In this document: positions 7,382-17,934 of the stretch, piece after piece
Layout of the letters: each line of letters begins with the position of its first letter
Position numbering within the stretch: the stretch's first letter is position 1
Assembly: GCA_030268105.1 (NCBI GenBank)
Contig: BSDZ01000120.1
Span: 186,001 to 250,000 of the forward strand
Origin: Volvox africanus
Taxonomy: Eukaryota > Chlorophyta > Chlorophyceae > Chlamydomonadales > Volvocaceae
Length of the DNA: 64,000 nt
Direction: 5' to 3'
Position numbers and translations under genes: made by a program
Notes under the pieces: generated by a model
Databases searched by the model: none
What the model saw: the letters and a program-made list of their open reading frames with translations, nothing else
What the model was told of the DNA's origin: nothing

Positions 7382-10300
7382 GGGCTTGCCCGGGTTCCTG
7401 CGGAGGGGGCTCTACCTGGGTTTTCTGAACTAACGCGTGGTCGGTGGTCATCCTTACGGCCAGCCGTTAAGGCATTGTTGCCTTGTGTACTTGGACACAT
7501 CGAGCGAGTCATTGCGCGACGCATCACGCTTGACGGACGCACGGGACTTCTCTGCTTCGATCCGTTGTGTAATGTGTTTACACCTCGCCGTCCCCTGTCG
7601 TCTATCGATCTGTCCAACCACGTGGTTTTGTTCATCCCCTCGTCTCTGCGTGAGATGTCGGAACAGTTGGCCATGTACAGGAGGTGTAGGCGTCAATATC
7701 CAGACACTGCCGCATGTGTTTTACTCCCCGCTTTCTGTCGGCGCAAGGCAGAGGCATCGTTAAGGGGTATGCGGCATGTCCACCGGTTCGAGCCGGGCAC
7801 CGTTTTGTTTAATGGTGTGGATCGGGAGGGTACGTTGGCTCCGTGGCCACACCTATCCTACTCGGTTGACGTTTGGTACGAAGCTCCTGATGGGGGTGCC
7901 GTTGGTTACGGACCCGCCTTAAGTGCACTGACGTTGTCTGCTGGGCAGTCGCTCGTAGATAACCGTGTCCCTGTGGTTCAGATCGGTTTGAATGGCCGTA
8001 CTCTGAAGGCACTTGTTGACACCGGTGCCAGCGACGACTTCATCTCTGTCGCAGAGGTGAATGCGCTGGGGTTGTCCCCAGAGTCATCTGATTGTCCACA
8101 GGTTACCCTTGCTGACGGGGGTAAGCATCCCATCGTGGGCAGGATTACCCTTAGCCTATCGATAGGCCCTTTGCGTGTTGTGACCCGGCCGTACGTGCTG
8201 CAGGGCTTAGCAGAGACTGCACCGTACATAATGGGGTCGTCGACATTACGACAGTACCGCGCGCGCATCGACATGGAGACCGCAACCCTGCATATGTGCA
8301 AGGGTACTCTGTCGATTAAGGTACCTTTCCTGTCGTTCGAATATGTCACACCAAAGGAGGGCGAAGCTGAGGCGGTGCCTATGGTTAATTTCGCTGTGAC
8401 CGCAATGGCCGCGCGAATCGAACCAGAGCTAGTCGGGCGTAAGGAGGCCGTCCGTTTGTTACGGAAGGGTGCCCACGGACTGCTTTTAAGGCCGCGGGTG
8501 AGCTGTTGTGTCACCACCGCGCAGATTTCTGCGCATCCTGAGGTTGAGGCCCTACTGTCGCAGTATGAGGACGTCTTTAAAGATATCCCTGGCCTACCAC
8601 CTATGCGTCCTGTTGATCACACAATCCCTCTCATGCCTGGAGCGCAGCCTACAGCCCGGCCAATGTACAGGTTGAGTCCATTGGAGCTGGATGAGGTAAA
8701 GCGCCAGGTGACGGATTTGCTCGCGAAGGGTATGATACGCCCCAGCACATCCCCGTATTCTGCACCGATTTTGTTTGTCGGTAAGAAGGATGGGACCTTG
8801 CGCATGTGCATTGATTATCGGGGGTTAAATGCGAATACGGTGAAAAATCGCTACCCTTTGCCACGCGTTGACGACCTGTTGGATAAGCTGAAGGGCTCGG
8901 CTTATTTTTCCTCAATTGACTTACAACAGGGCTACAATCAGATTCGCATCGCTGCCTCTGATATCCCGAAAACCGCTTTTCGGACGCCCTTCGGTCACTT
9001 TGAGTATACGGTCCTATCGTTTGGTTTGACTAATGCCCCTGCGACGTTTCAGGCGGTTATGGACCGAATGTTTAGGCCGTTTGTCGACAGGTTCGTTGTT
9101 TGCTACCTGGATGACATCTTGGTATATTCTAAGACGCGCGAGGAGCACTTGGAGCATCTGCGGCTCGTGCTCGACGTTATGAGACGGGAGCAATTGTTTG
9201 CTAAACGCGCCAAATGCTTTTGGGCGCAGCCTCAGGTGGAATATTTGGGCCACATTGTGTCGGCCACCGGTGTGAAGATGGACCCGCGGAAGGTCGCCGT
9301 GGTTCGCGATTGGCCCGCGCCTCAGAACCTCACGGAGCTGCGTAAGTTCCTTGGCTTGACCAATTATTTCCGGAAGTTCATTGAAAAATATTCCATCATT
9401 GCGGCCCCACTTACTAACTTAACTCGCAAAGGCGTTTTCGTTTCACTCGAGTCGTGGACGTCGCAATGCCAGCGGGCATTCGAAGAGCTCAAACGGATCG
9501 TTGCCGAAGATGTCACCCTTGCATTCCCTGATTACTCGTTGCCATTTCGTGTTGAGGTAGTGTCTGATGCCTCAATATTTGGAAGCGGCGCTGTATTGTT
9601 ACAGGAAGGGCGACCGATCGCCTTCACGAGTAAGAAGTTTTCTGGTGCGGAGATTCGCTACACCACCGGGGAACAGGAGCTTCTGGCCGTGCTGCATGCT
9701 TTAAAGGAATGGCGCTGTTACCTCGAGGGACGCCCGTTTACTTTAAAGACTGACCATAAGCCCCTAACGTTTTTGCAAAGCGTTCCGACGTTGAACCGCC
9801 GTCCAGCTAGGTGGATGGAATATCTAGCTAGGTTCAACTGCACCTGGGAGTATATTTCTGGTAAATTGAATATTGCCGATGCTCTCAGTCGACATCCGTC
9901 GCTACACGCTGCAATTTTGGCAGCGCCCGTCGTGCGGCCGCGTAGCGAGGAGGTTCCGGTCGCGACGGACCTCGCGGAGCGGTTGAAGGTTGCCTACAAC
10001 GCAGACGCCTGGTTCGCGGACCCGGCTAATGTAGAGAACCTTCGCAAGCAGAATGGCCTTTGGCTACGGACGGAGGGTGCAGCTACGCAAATCGTCGTTC
10101 CGAACGACGACGAGCTACGCTACGACATCCTTGCGCGGTTCCACGAGGACCCGTTAGCAGGACACCCTGGTAGCAAGCGATTGATCGAATTGGTGCAACG
10201 TTCCTTTTGGTGGCCTCGTTTGGCTAAGGATGCGGCGAACTTCGTCCAGACATGCAGTCTGTGCCAGCGCAATAAGGCTTTGTCCGGTAAGGGCCATGGG

Positions 10301-11443
10301 TTGTTGCAACCGTTGCCTGTCCCGGATGCGCCTTGGGAAAGTGTTTCCATGGACTTCGTAGTCACGCTGCCCAAAACTGAGGGGGGATACGATGCGGTGT
10401 TCGTAATGGTCGATCGTCTGACTAAGATGGTCCACCTAGCACCATGCACATCATCCTGCACGGCTGAGCAAACCGCACGTTTGTTTTTCGATAATGTGGT
10501 TCGATTACACGGGATTCCCAAAAATGTGATTTCGGACCGCGGTGGACAGTTCACGTCTAAGTTTTGGGAAGCGCTCTGCAAGCTAGTTGGCATGCGTGTC
10601 AACCTGAGCACGGCGTATCACCCGCAGACTGATGGTCAAACCGAACGCACAAACCGCACGTTGGGTGATATGTTGCGCAATTATGCTGGTCGCACACCAC
10701 TTGTTTGGGATACATATTTGACTGCGGCAGAATTCGCGCTTAACAACGCTGTTAACCGCTCTACAGGCAAAAGTCCGTTCTTTCTTAACTACGGATTTCA
10801 TCCCGCGCTACCCGTGTGGCGTGAGTTGGAAGTGAACGTGCCTGCTGCTAAACTTTTTGCCAAGTCTTTTATGTCCCGAATCACAGACGCGAAGTCGTGT
10901 TTGGACGCGGCGCAGCAACGAACGACAGAATACTACAACAAATCCAAGCAGGATGTGACGTTTTCGGAAGGGCAACTCGTGTTGCTAAGCACCAAGAACT
11001 TGCGTTCCTTGGCCGACGGATCCCGAAAACTCTTACCCCGCTGGATTGGTCCGTATCCTGTCGTGCGCATGGTTGGGAATGTGGCTGTGCAGCTTGCATT
11101 GCCCGCTGATATGACCATTCACCCCACGTTTCACGTATCGCTTGTTCGTCCGTATCGTGGTACGGAACCCGTCCCTGAGCCTGCTAATGCCCCCACAGCG
11201 ATCGAACCAGTTCCCGAGACCTGGATCGCTGGTAAACAGAAGTTTTACGATGTGGAGCGGGTGTTAGATTATCGCGCGCGTCGTGTGGGCCGACACCGAC
11301 GTAAGCGAACAGTACACGAGTACTTGGTTAAGTGGACAGGGTATACCGACGAGCACAACTCATGGGAACCGGCACGCAACTTCTCACAGGACATGAAACC
11401 CCTGCTCGAAGAAGCCCGCAAACGTGCCACGCAAGCCCAATGA
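7382..11443 (+). CDS. pol: A1 pol (readthrough product), chromodomain integrase
   Basis: Open from the codon after the gag TAG to TGA at 11441, in the gag frame and with no nearby ATG. Residues are counted from 7475. A ~150-residue leader is followed by an aspartic protease with [10 protein letters not shown] (~180). Reverse transcriptase spans ~430-605 with [10 protein letters not shown] (~543). RNase H starts with VVSDAS (~698) and has TDHKPL (~759). The integrase zinc finger ([10 protein letters not shown] ~928) precedes the DDE core: D in SMDFVV (~960), D in ISDRGGQF (~1021), E in DGQTERTN (~1057). A C-terminal chromodomain covers ~1258-1303 ([24 protein letters not shown]). All key residues are present. 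Confidence 0.95.
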   Translation, partial: GLARVPAEGALPGFSELTRGRWSSLRPAVKALLPCVLGHIERVIARRITLDGRTGLLCFDPLCNVFTPRRPLSSIDLSNHVVLFIPSSLREMSEQLAMYRRCRRQYPDTAACVLLPAFCRRKAEASLRGMRHVHRFEPGTVLFNGVDREGTLAPWPHLSYSVDVWYEAPDGGAVGYGPALSALTLSAGQSLVDNRVPVVQIGLNGRTLKALVDTGASDDFISVAEVNALGLSPESSDCPQVTLADGGKHPIVGRITLSLSIGPLRVVTRPYVLQGLAETAPYIMGSSTLRQYRARIDMETATLHMCKGTLSIKVPFLSFEYVTPKEGEAEAVPMVNFAVTAMAARIEPELVGRKEAVRLLRKGAHGLLLRPRVSCCVTTAQISAHPEVEALLSQYEDVFKDIPGLPPMRPVDHTIPLMPGAQPTARPMYRLSPLELDEVKRQVTDLLAKGMIRPSTSPYSAPILFVGKKDGTLRMCIDYRGLNANTVKNRYPLPRVDDLLDKLKGSAYFSSIDLQQGYNQIRIAASDIPKTAFRTPFGHFEYTVLSFGLTNAPATFQAVMDRMFRPFVDRFVVCYLDDILVYSKTREEHLEHLRLVLDVMRREQLFAKRAKCFWAQPQVEYLGHIVSATGVKMDPRKVAVVRDWPAPQNLTELRKFLGLTNYFRKFIEKYSIIAAPLTNLTRKGVFVSLESWTSQCQRAFEELKRIVAEDVTLAFPDYSLPFRVEVVSDASIFGSGAVLLQEGRPIAFTSKKFSGAEIRYTTGEQELLAVLHALKEWRCYLEGRPFTLKTDHKPLTFLQSVPTLNRRPARWMEYLARFNCTWEYISGKLNIADALSRHPSLHAAILAAPVVRPRSEEVPVATDLAERLKVAYNADAWFADPANVENLRKQNGLWLRTEGAATQIVVPNDDELRYDILARFHEDPLAGHPGSKRLIELVQRSFWWPRLAKDAANFVQTCSLCQRNKALSGKGHGLLQPLPVPDAPWESVSMDFVVTLPKTEGGYDAVFVMVDRLTKMVHLAPCTSSCTAEQTARLFFDNVVRLHGIPKNVISDRGGQFTSKFWEALCKLVGMRVNLSTAYHPQTDGQTERTNRTLGDMLRNYAGRTPLVWDTYLTAAEFALNNAVNRSTGKSPFFLNYGFHPALPVWRELEVNVPAAKLFAKSFMSRITDAKSCLDAAQQRTTEYYNKSKQDVTFSEGQLVLLSTKNLRSLADGSRKLLPRWIGPYPVVRMVGNVAVQLALPADMTIHPTFHVSLVRPYRGTEPVPEPANAPTAIEPVPETWIAGKQKFYDVERVLDYRARRVGRHRRKRTVHEYLVKWTGYTDEHNSWEPARNFSQDMKPLLEEARKRATQAQ

Positions 11444-11487
11444 CCCCTGCAGTCGATGCTGTATGATGCAGCGAGGACGCTGCATAC

Positions 11488-11500
11488 GGGAGGGGGGATA
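11488..11500 (+). promoter_or_regulatory. A1 polypurine tract
   Basis: GGGAGGGGGGATA directly before the 3' LTR, the expected primer for plus-strand DNA synthesis. The stretch 11444-11487 has no coding role that I can see. Confidence 0.8.
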
Positions 11501-11502
11501 AT

Positions 11503-12326
11503 TGTTGTGCTACGGTTAGTTTTCCGCCGACGCGTAGGTCGATGTGATCCTACAAGGCGAAGTGCTTTTGTGATGAACGCATTACATATGAATGAATCTG
11601 CATGATATAAATGTATTCGCATACATTTATATATGCATCTGGCATGTTGTCATTATCCATCGCGACATCGCATCATGGCAAATCCGCCTAGCATGCATGA
11701 ATAACCGAAGCATTGAAGTGCGCATTATGCTCGTGCTACAAAACGATAAGTAATATTATCTGATATAATATTACTTCATTTAAGCACACGTTGAGAGCGC
11801 CGCACTCGTCGCGATGCATGCCCTGCAACCGGATATCGTTATCCGGACCCTTGCATCATGCGAATGCCGGAAAGGCTTATACGTTGTTATACGTAGACAT
11901 CGCCTATACGCAGTAGGGTTGTCACATCTAGGATCGGCCTCCTGATGTGAATCGTACGGCATTGCGATGCTGCGAGTATAACAGATGCGAGGACGGCTAA
12001 GCTAAAGAAGACATTCGATACCGGAGAACACTCGTGTGTTCTATATTACTATTTCTATACACTATTCTACTTAGCCCGAGCTAAGCCTGAACTTCGCTAA
12101 TCACCGCCGCGTGATGATTGCTTGCTTCCGGCGCTGACGGCGATTTCGTCCATTGCATCATTCCGATCTGTAAGACCGTAAGTTATATCTCTCTTCGTCT
12201 TGAAGTCTTCCGCTGTCTCTGTTTGCTCTCGCTTGCCTTGCTGTACTTGCAAGTGCTCGCGCATCGGTGTCGATAGTCTCCAGACGTGCAGATACTTATG
12301 AGCAAACGCGAACGAGAGGTACAACA
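11503..12326 (+). repeat. A1 3' LTR
   Basis: 824 bp, nearly identical to the 5' LTR and followed by the target duplication gagac. Confidence 0.95.
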
Positions 12327-12331
12327 GAGAC

Positions 12332-13023
12332 AAGGAAAGGACGGTCTAGATCTTGAGGAGGGGAAGGGAGAGGGTGGAGGGTTTCGTGGCTAGAGGTTCC
12401 TGTGTCCAGGCTTCGGGGCCTTAGGGTTTTAGGGGGGTTCAGCGAGAGAGGTCTTTCCTTGTTGTGCAGTTCAGGTGTCTGCGGGGCCAGCTTTGGGTGG
12501 GGCCGGAAGGCTTTCTAGGGGGGCGCCAGTTCGGCTTGTCATCCCCCCCTCCGCCTCTTGTTGGGTTCTTCTGGCTTGGCTGTGGAAGGGTGTGCTTTCC
12601 TGCTGGTGCTTCTCCTCTGAGGGGAACTGTGTGTGTCTGCCAGGCTCCTGTCTAGTCAGTGTCGGGTTAGAGGAGAGGTTTCCTCGTCCTTTGAGCAGCT
12701 AGGTGTCCCCCGTTTTCTGTTGGGCCTTCCTGTGGTTTCTTGGTAGCCCTGAGTGCTCTGTGAGTGGCCAGGCGAGAGCCTATGAGGGCTCGCTGGCCCT
12801 AGTGAGAGGGGGAGCACGTGGCAGGACAGACAGACAAAGCCACGTGTTCCTCCCCTGCGCTGTGGCTCGGTCCGGTCAGGACCCCCGGTGCTCGTCTTTG
12901 AAGGGCGAGTCGCCCACAGTGTAACACCCAATACATATATATATATAATATACACGCATACATTAACATACATATATACATATATGTGAGTACATAACTC
13001 TCACATGGCTCCTTCATGCTTAC
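12332..13023 (-). other. CSN1 intron, right of A1
   Basis: GC- and T-rich intron sequence. It includes a two-unit telomere-like TTAGGGTTTTAGGG near 12421 and a TA-rich run at 12930-12990. No exon was recognised; the neighbouring exons are colinear without one. Confidence 0.6.
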
Positions 13024-13128
13024 GTCGGAGAGGTGCATGTCCAGCAGCAGCGAGGGCTTGAGGGCGTCCAGACACCGGAGGGCGGCCGCGTATTGGCTGT
13101 TGTAGAAGGAGTGCACCATCTCGCGCAT
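13024..13128 (-). CDS. CSN1: CSN1 exon
   Basis: 35 codons, phase 0, between acceptor CCTCCAG and donor GTAAGC. It encodes MREMVHSFYNSQY and ends LLLDMHLSD, matching the CSN1 segment that follows the previous exon with no gap. The donor opens the long intron that carries element A1. Confidence 0.85.
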
Positions 13129-13495
13129 CTGGAGGGGCCGGCAGGGGCCGGAAGTACAGGTGGAGGGGGTGTGGGATTAGGGCTGGCGGGTCCACTATGG
13201 GATCCTTAGTACAAAGAGGAGCCCAGGGAGTGAGGGGCTAGGGGATTGTGGAGGGCTACGCAAGGATGGGGTGCTGTGCCATGGTCTAAGAAAGAGCTCG
13301 CGAGTTAACGTCCGGATTAAACATCCTAATCATCATTATCACGATACCACACGGGGAAGAACACCCAGGGTTAGGTTTTGGTGGGAGATGAAACTGTGGA
13401 CTGCTCATTGAAGGCAGCAGCACGGAGGAGGTGAGCCGATAACTTTACATATTATACTGATATATATGTATAAATACACCATCACACAAACACAC

Positions 13496-13657
13496 CTCTG
13501 GCGCCAGCTCCAGGATCTCCCGGAACCCAATGCTGGAGATGACCTTGGTGCGCAGTTCAGACCGGTCCAGGGAGGCCAGCGCACACAGGCTGCCGTACAC
13601 CGCTACGTCATGCAGCGCCATCATGTCTGAGTACGACAAGCCCATCTCGGGACTGAC
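13496..13657 (-). CDS. CSN1: CSN1 exon (PCI region, start)
   Basis: 54 codons, phase 0, between acceptor GCGTTTCAG and donor GTGTGT. It contains YGSLCALASLDRSEL and FREILELAPE, both highly characteristic of CSN1. The next exon upstream was not found: the intron runs into simple repeats at 13900-14390 and then into duplicated DNA. Confidence 0.85.
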
Positions 13658-13899
13658 CTGAAACGCCAGTGCCGCAGTCACATCAGTTTCACCACCTCTT
13701 CAAACCAAACACCAGCAATCACTTGAACATTTTTGCTTCTCCTTTAGCCGTACGCCGTGGGGAACCGCTTACACTGAAGAGATGGATCATGGGGTTTTGA
13801 GGGCTGTCAGCAACTGAACTCTCAGACCCATTTTTCGGATTTCTCCCCCAACCATCTACATCTCTGACGTGTGGTATTATTATGTTTAATATACCACAC

Positions 13900-14390
13900 A
13901 TCTATATCTATATCTATATCTATATCTATATCTATATCTATATCTATATCTATATCTATATCTATATCTATATCTATATCTATATCTATATCTATATCTA
14001 TATCTATATCTATATCTATATCTATATCTATATCTATATCTATATCTATATCTATATCTATATCTATATCTATATCTATATCTATACCTATATCTATATC
14101 TACATCTACATCTATATCTACCTATCTATATCTATATCTACATCTATATCTATATCTATATCTATATCTATATCTATATCTACATCTATATCTACATCTA
14201 TATCTACATCTATATCTACCTATCTATATGTATATGTATATCTACATCTATATCTACCTATCTATATCTATATCTATATCTATATCTACATCTACATCTA
14301 TATCTACCTATCTATATCTATATCTATATCTATATCTATATCTATATCTACATCTACCTATCTATATCTATATCTATATCTACCCATCTA
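13900..14390. repeat. TATATC microsatellite
   Basis: About 490 bp of (TATATC)n, interrupted toward the right by TACATC and TACC variants. It ends exactly where duplicated block S1 begins. It is open in several frames (Ile-Tyr or Ser-Ile repeats), which is not evidence of coding. Confidence 0.95.
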
Positions 14391-15427
14391 ATGCACTTCA
14401 TGCAGATGAGCATTAAGAAAACGAGGCGGCAAATTTTCGGAGAAATGAATTGCAAATGATGCTATCGACATATCTTGGGAAAGATAGGCGAAGTTGAAAT
14501 GCCCTCGTACGTATGCCTCTCGTAAATGAACAAAGGTCCAAGCGCAGTCATGGTGCTGGGAGTGCCGCAGTGCCCCCACCAGCCCAACCGCCCAGATAGA
14601 GCAGGCCGGAGCACTGTGTCAGCCAGGTGCTGATCCACTCTTCCGTCGCGGAGTTCATGGTTACGGAGCAGCACCTATATCTTCGGAGGTCAGCGCTACG
14701 GAGGAATCAACGCACATTGGCAACAACAGCGCAGATAGGCGCTGTGGAGGGTGGAACCCCGTACGCAGAGTTAAGGGTTCAGAATGGGGTGGGGAACTGG
14801 GTAGGAGCACCAAAGCATACAGACCTGAATAAATTTTGTTGAGTAGTTATCTACCTGGTCAGTCAATATACGAGAAATATCGCGCCAAGAGCAAGAAAGA
14901 CTACGTACGGCAATCTGCCGCTGATCTCGCTCGCCCAGCAACAGGGTGCCCGAGGAGGGTATCTACGGGCCTCAGATGTGGTTAAGCACCTGGCTATAGA
15001 TATCGTTTCTATCATATCTAAATATCCCCAAGGGAGGCGATATCACTATCTAAGTTTTTGGTTTTGTGGAAGGTAATGATGACAGCCAGCAGACACACAA
15101 TCTGTCGCCCCTCATCACAGCTCACTCATCAAAAGCAGCATAGCCTCGGCTCGGCAACCACCATATCCACGCCCATACACCAGCATGCGTCACTACATAC
15201 ATACGTCAACAACAGTGACTCGTGTGGTGACGCAAACTATTCCATCATCACCACCTTGACCACTACCACCTAAACTAGGAGTTCAAAAGCGAGCGTGAGG
15301 CAGCAGGAGAACAGATCCTTCACTGTCTCATAGCATCTCTGCCACCGCAACAAGCAAGGCTCAGTCGGGTAAGCCACATGCGCTGCTAGTGCTGCTGCTG
15401 GTGGTGCTAATACTGCTGGTGGTGCTA

Positions 15428-15655
15428 TTACTGCTGCGGTGGGTCTGAGGGGGGAAAGACCTTTACACGGTGTATGGCACCTTCCTCCTCATTAGAGCCG
15501 CTGCCTGCCTTTTTAATCCACAGATGCAGCTGGAGCTTTTCTATGCTCAACGTGTATGTTATCTCGGAACGTGGCATCTTAGGGGAAAGGCCCGAACTGT
15601 CAAGTTCACAATCAAAGCGCCACTTACGTAGAGCACGGCAAAAGCAACAAGACAT
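15428..15655 (-). CDS. Hypothetical ORF, 75 codons, kept in two copies
   Basis: A minus-strand frame containing MPRSEITYTLSIEKLQLHL, then a short Gly/Ser/Glu stretch, ending PPSDPPQQ. The part after CCCTAAG (ATG at 15577) has a protein-like composition and a possible donor (GTAAAG) after AIHR. The inverted copy at 48371-48598 has the same open frame. I do not recognise it. The two copies are too similar to test for selection. Confidence 0.3.
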   Translation of the reverse strand: MSCCFCRALRKWRFDCELDSSGLSPKMPRSEITYTLSIEKLQLHLWIKKAGSGSNEEEGAIHRVKVFPPSDPPQQ

Positions 15656-15693
15656 GCATGTCGGTCGCTCGTTACTCTATGGAAGGAGGAAAA

Positions 15694-16517
15694 TGTTGTA
15701 CCTCTCGTTCGCGTTTGCTCATAAGTATCTGCACGTCTGGAGACTTTCGACACCGATGCGCGAGCACTTGCATGTACAGCAAGGCAAGTGCGAGCAAACA
15801 GAGACAGCGGAAGACTTCAAGACGAAGAGAGATATAACTTACAATCTTACAGATCAGAATGATGCAATGGACGAAATCGCCGTCAGCGCCGGAAGCAAGC
15901 AATCATCACGCAGCGGTGATAAGCGAAGTTCAGGCTTAGCTCGGGCTAAGTAGAAATGCGTATAGCAATTATAATGTAGAACACACGAGTGTTCTCCGGT
16001 ATCGAATGTCTTATCTAGCTTAGCCGTCCTCGCATCTGTTATACTCGCAGCATCACAATGCCGTACGATTCACATTAGGAGGCCGATCCTAGATGTGACA
16101 ACCCTACTGCGTATGGGCGATGTCTACGTATAACAACGTATAAGCCTTTCCGGCATTCGCATGATGCAAGGGTCCGGATAACGATATCCGGTTGCAGGGC
16201 ATGTATCGCGACGAGTGCGGCGCTCTCAACGTTGGCTGTAATGAAGTAATATTATATCAGATAATATTACTTATCGTTTCGTAGCACGAGCATAATGCGC
16301 ACTTCAATGCTTCGGGCATTCATGCATGCTAGGCGGATTTGCCATGATGCGATGTCGCGATGGATAATGACAACATGCCAAATGCATATATAAATGTATA
16401 CGAATACATTTATATCATGCAGATTCATTCATATGCAATGCATTCATCACAAAAGCACTTCGCCTAGTAGGATCGCATCGACCTACGCGTCGGCGGAAAA
16501 TGAACCGTAGCACAACA
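15694..16517 (-). mobile_element. Solo LTR of family A, reverse orientation
   Basis: 824 bp of family-A LTR on the minus strand (TGTTGTACC at the left, CACAACA at the right) with perfect target duplication gaaaa (15689-15693 and 16518-16522). The inverted copy S3 keeps the empty site with a single gaaaa (48333-48337). The internal region was lost by LTR-LTR recombination. It is more diverged than the other LTRs here, so it is older. Confidence 0.95.
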
Positions 16518-16730
16518 GAAAACCTGATAGGGCCAGAGCAGCAGCAGAACAAGACAGACCTACGTGTACCAAAAAGGCCAAACGTTCGTGCCTCTCGCTT
16601 TCAAGCAAGGGTCACATAAAGGATGAGTGGGACATACAACAAGGGAGGCAAACTGAACTGCTGACCAGAAAAAAAAAGGCGTTTGGTCCTCGTGTTTGTG
16701 TGTGCGTGGCTTGATTAGGACATACAACAT

Positions 16731-16858
16731 CCTGATTTGCAGCAAATCAGGCCAGACATACATTGATGGTGGTATCGAATGACCTATCATTACTGCTGGC
16801 TAAGATAAATCGATATCAATAAATCAATATCGATATCGATAATCTATATCGATATTCT
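16731..16858. repeat. Palindrome cluster
   Basis: A near-perfect palindrome at 16731-16751 (CCTGATTTGC, A, GCAAATCAGG) is followed at 16801-16858 by overlapping ATCGAT/GATATC words. The cluster is kept in S2 (26816-26943) and S3 (about 47998-48125). Function unknown. Confidence 0.6.
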
Positions 16859-17315
16859 GGATGCTCCATTCATAAACACACGTCCCCCAGTGATCCAAGG
16901 GACCAGCTGACGCCTAACGCCCCTCACCCCAGGGACAACCGAGCGAGCTACTCGCAACAGCATCGGCAAAGTACGGCTATTGATACCACCACCGCGACGT
17001 CGCGATATTGAGGACAGCTACAAATCGATGACCTGCCCGGGATGACTGGTCTCCCTCACCCTAGGCAAAGCCGCGCCCATCCGACATCCTACAGACCCTT
17101 CCACCAGGGTCCGTCCGACCGCTGTGTTTCACTCCATCATCCCACCCCACTCCGCACCACCTCAAACCCGACCCCCCAACCCCCAACCCTCAGCCCTCAG
17201 CCCAAGCAAGCGAACTACCGAGTTTTTGAGGTACCCATCCCAACCACCACAAGCTAATTCTTTGCTTCAAAATAACGAAAACCGTAAGGCTGCAATCGTC
17301 CCACGGACTCCTCAC

Positions 17316-17730
17316 CATGTCTGTTCCCCTAAGAACCAGATCTCAGCTCCTCTAAGCACCCGCCTGTCCTTCGCAGTGAGGGTGCGGCCGATAGCCCAAA
17401 AACCACAAGTCGCAAATTGTGGCCAAAAATGATACGTCATACGATGATTGTATGTTTCACACACCTGGGCCCAGGCTTTACCTGGCATCTCCGCCCAGAT
17501 GTCCCATCCGGTCGAAAAACCAAAAAGAGCAAACAAGTACGAAATACGGCGTGATACTACACCGTACATACTGTGTACGTACCTGTTTGTACAGCCAGAC
17601 GCCCGCCATCACTCACCAATACAGAACCAATCATCCAGGTGCCGCTAAGAAGATGACGGTTATAACACTGAGCAAGTGATTATAACACAATAGGGCCCCC
17701 GGTGGGAAGCTACTCCTTCCCCCAAACACA

Positions 17731-17764
<34 letters not shown>

Positions 17765-17934
17765 AGCTCCAGACCCCCATTACATGCAAATGGGGAACTC
17801 TTAAGCACGTGCCCATCGTACACAAACACAAAAAACAGGCAAATCGTGTCTCAAACCCAACAACGAATATTTCGGTTGTCGATTTGCCCCACCTGATCGA
17901 AGTCTCCCATGTTGCCCATGGCGCGTGCAATCAC
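17316..17934 (-). CDS. Candidate exons of an unrecognised gene
   Basis: Three exon-like blocks lie on the minus strand. 17893-17934 is 14 codons (VIARAMGNMGDFDQ), phase 0, donor GTGGGG. 17617-17644 is 28 bp (GTWMIGSVL), acceptor TTCTTAG and donor GTGAGT. 17316-17368 is 53 bp (DRRVLRGAEIWFLGEQT), acceptor GCGAAG and donor GTGAGG. Splice sites are good but the intervening exons are not resolved, so the reading frame across them is unproven. The lower two blocks are also in S3. A CA microsatellite sits at 17731-17763. The family is not recognised. Confidence 0.3.

Larger units (their letters stand above)
4856..12326 (+). mobile_element. Ty3/Gypsy chromovirus A1, complete, in a CSN1 intron
   Basis: 7,471 bp with 824-bp LTRs (4856-5679 and 11503-12326) that begin TGTTGT and end ACAACA. 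The 5-bp target duplication gagac is perfect (4851-4855 and 12327-12331). Order: LTR, primer-binding site, spliced ORF0, gag, UAG, pol with chromodomain, polypurine tract, LTR. I noticed only about four differences between the LTRs, so the insertion is recent. All frames are open apart from the gag-pol UAG and the ORF0 intron, so the copy may be autonomous. It lies antisense to CSN1. Confidence 0.95.
3187..13657 (-). pseudogene. CSN1: COP9 signalosome subunit 1 (CSN1/FUS6/GPS1), C-terminal half, split by a retrotransposon
   Basis: Five minus-strand exons (13496-13657, 13024-13128, 4024-4136, 3487-3559, 3187-3318) join in consistent phases into about 195 codons. These follow plant CSN1 without gaps through the PCI region, from a SYSDMMALHDVAVYGSLCAL-like block to a TRALLLRANLVQHDF-like block. 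CSN1 is a scaffold subunit of the COP9 signalosome, which removes NEDD8 from cullins. The 8.9-kb intron between exons 2 and 3 contains retrotransposon A1 in antisense orientation. Codon 10 of the third exon is TGA where the family has a conserved Arg, a one-step change from CGA. The N-terminal exons were not found anywhere upstream in this window. I therefore call it a probable pseudogene or broken copy. An assembly or base error at the TGA, with a functional gene, is the alternative. Confidence 0.8.
14391..17697. repeat. S1: segment with an inverted copy at 47157-49985
   Basis: This sequence reappears on the opposite strand at 47157-49985 with high identity. Two large differences exist. S1 has a solo LTR (15694-16517) absent from S3. 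S3 has 351 bp (48961-49311) where S1 has three bases (near 15055). The stretches 14391-15427 and 16523-17315 show no clear gene. A 36-codon minus-strand ORF near 14660 (MNSATEEW) is broken by TAG in S3. Confidence 0.9.

Noticed and set aside
13871..14416. Long plus-strand ORFs of Ser-Ile or Ile-Tyr repeats
   Set aside because: They are translations of the TATATC microsatellite, open in several frames.
17340..17432. Kinesin-like VRVRP motif on the plus strand
   Set aside because: Five residues only, with no P-loop or switch motifs nearby; the opposite strand has better splice-supported blocks.
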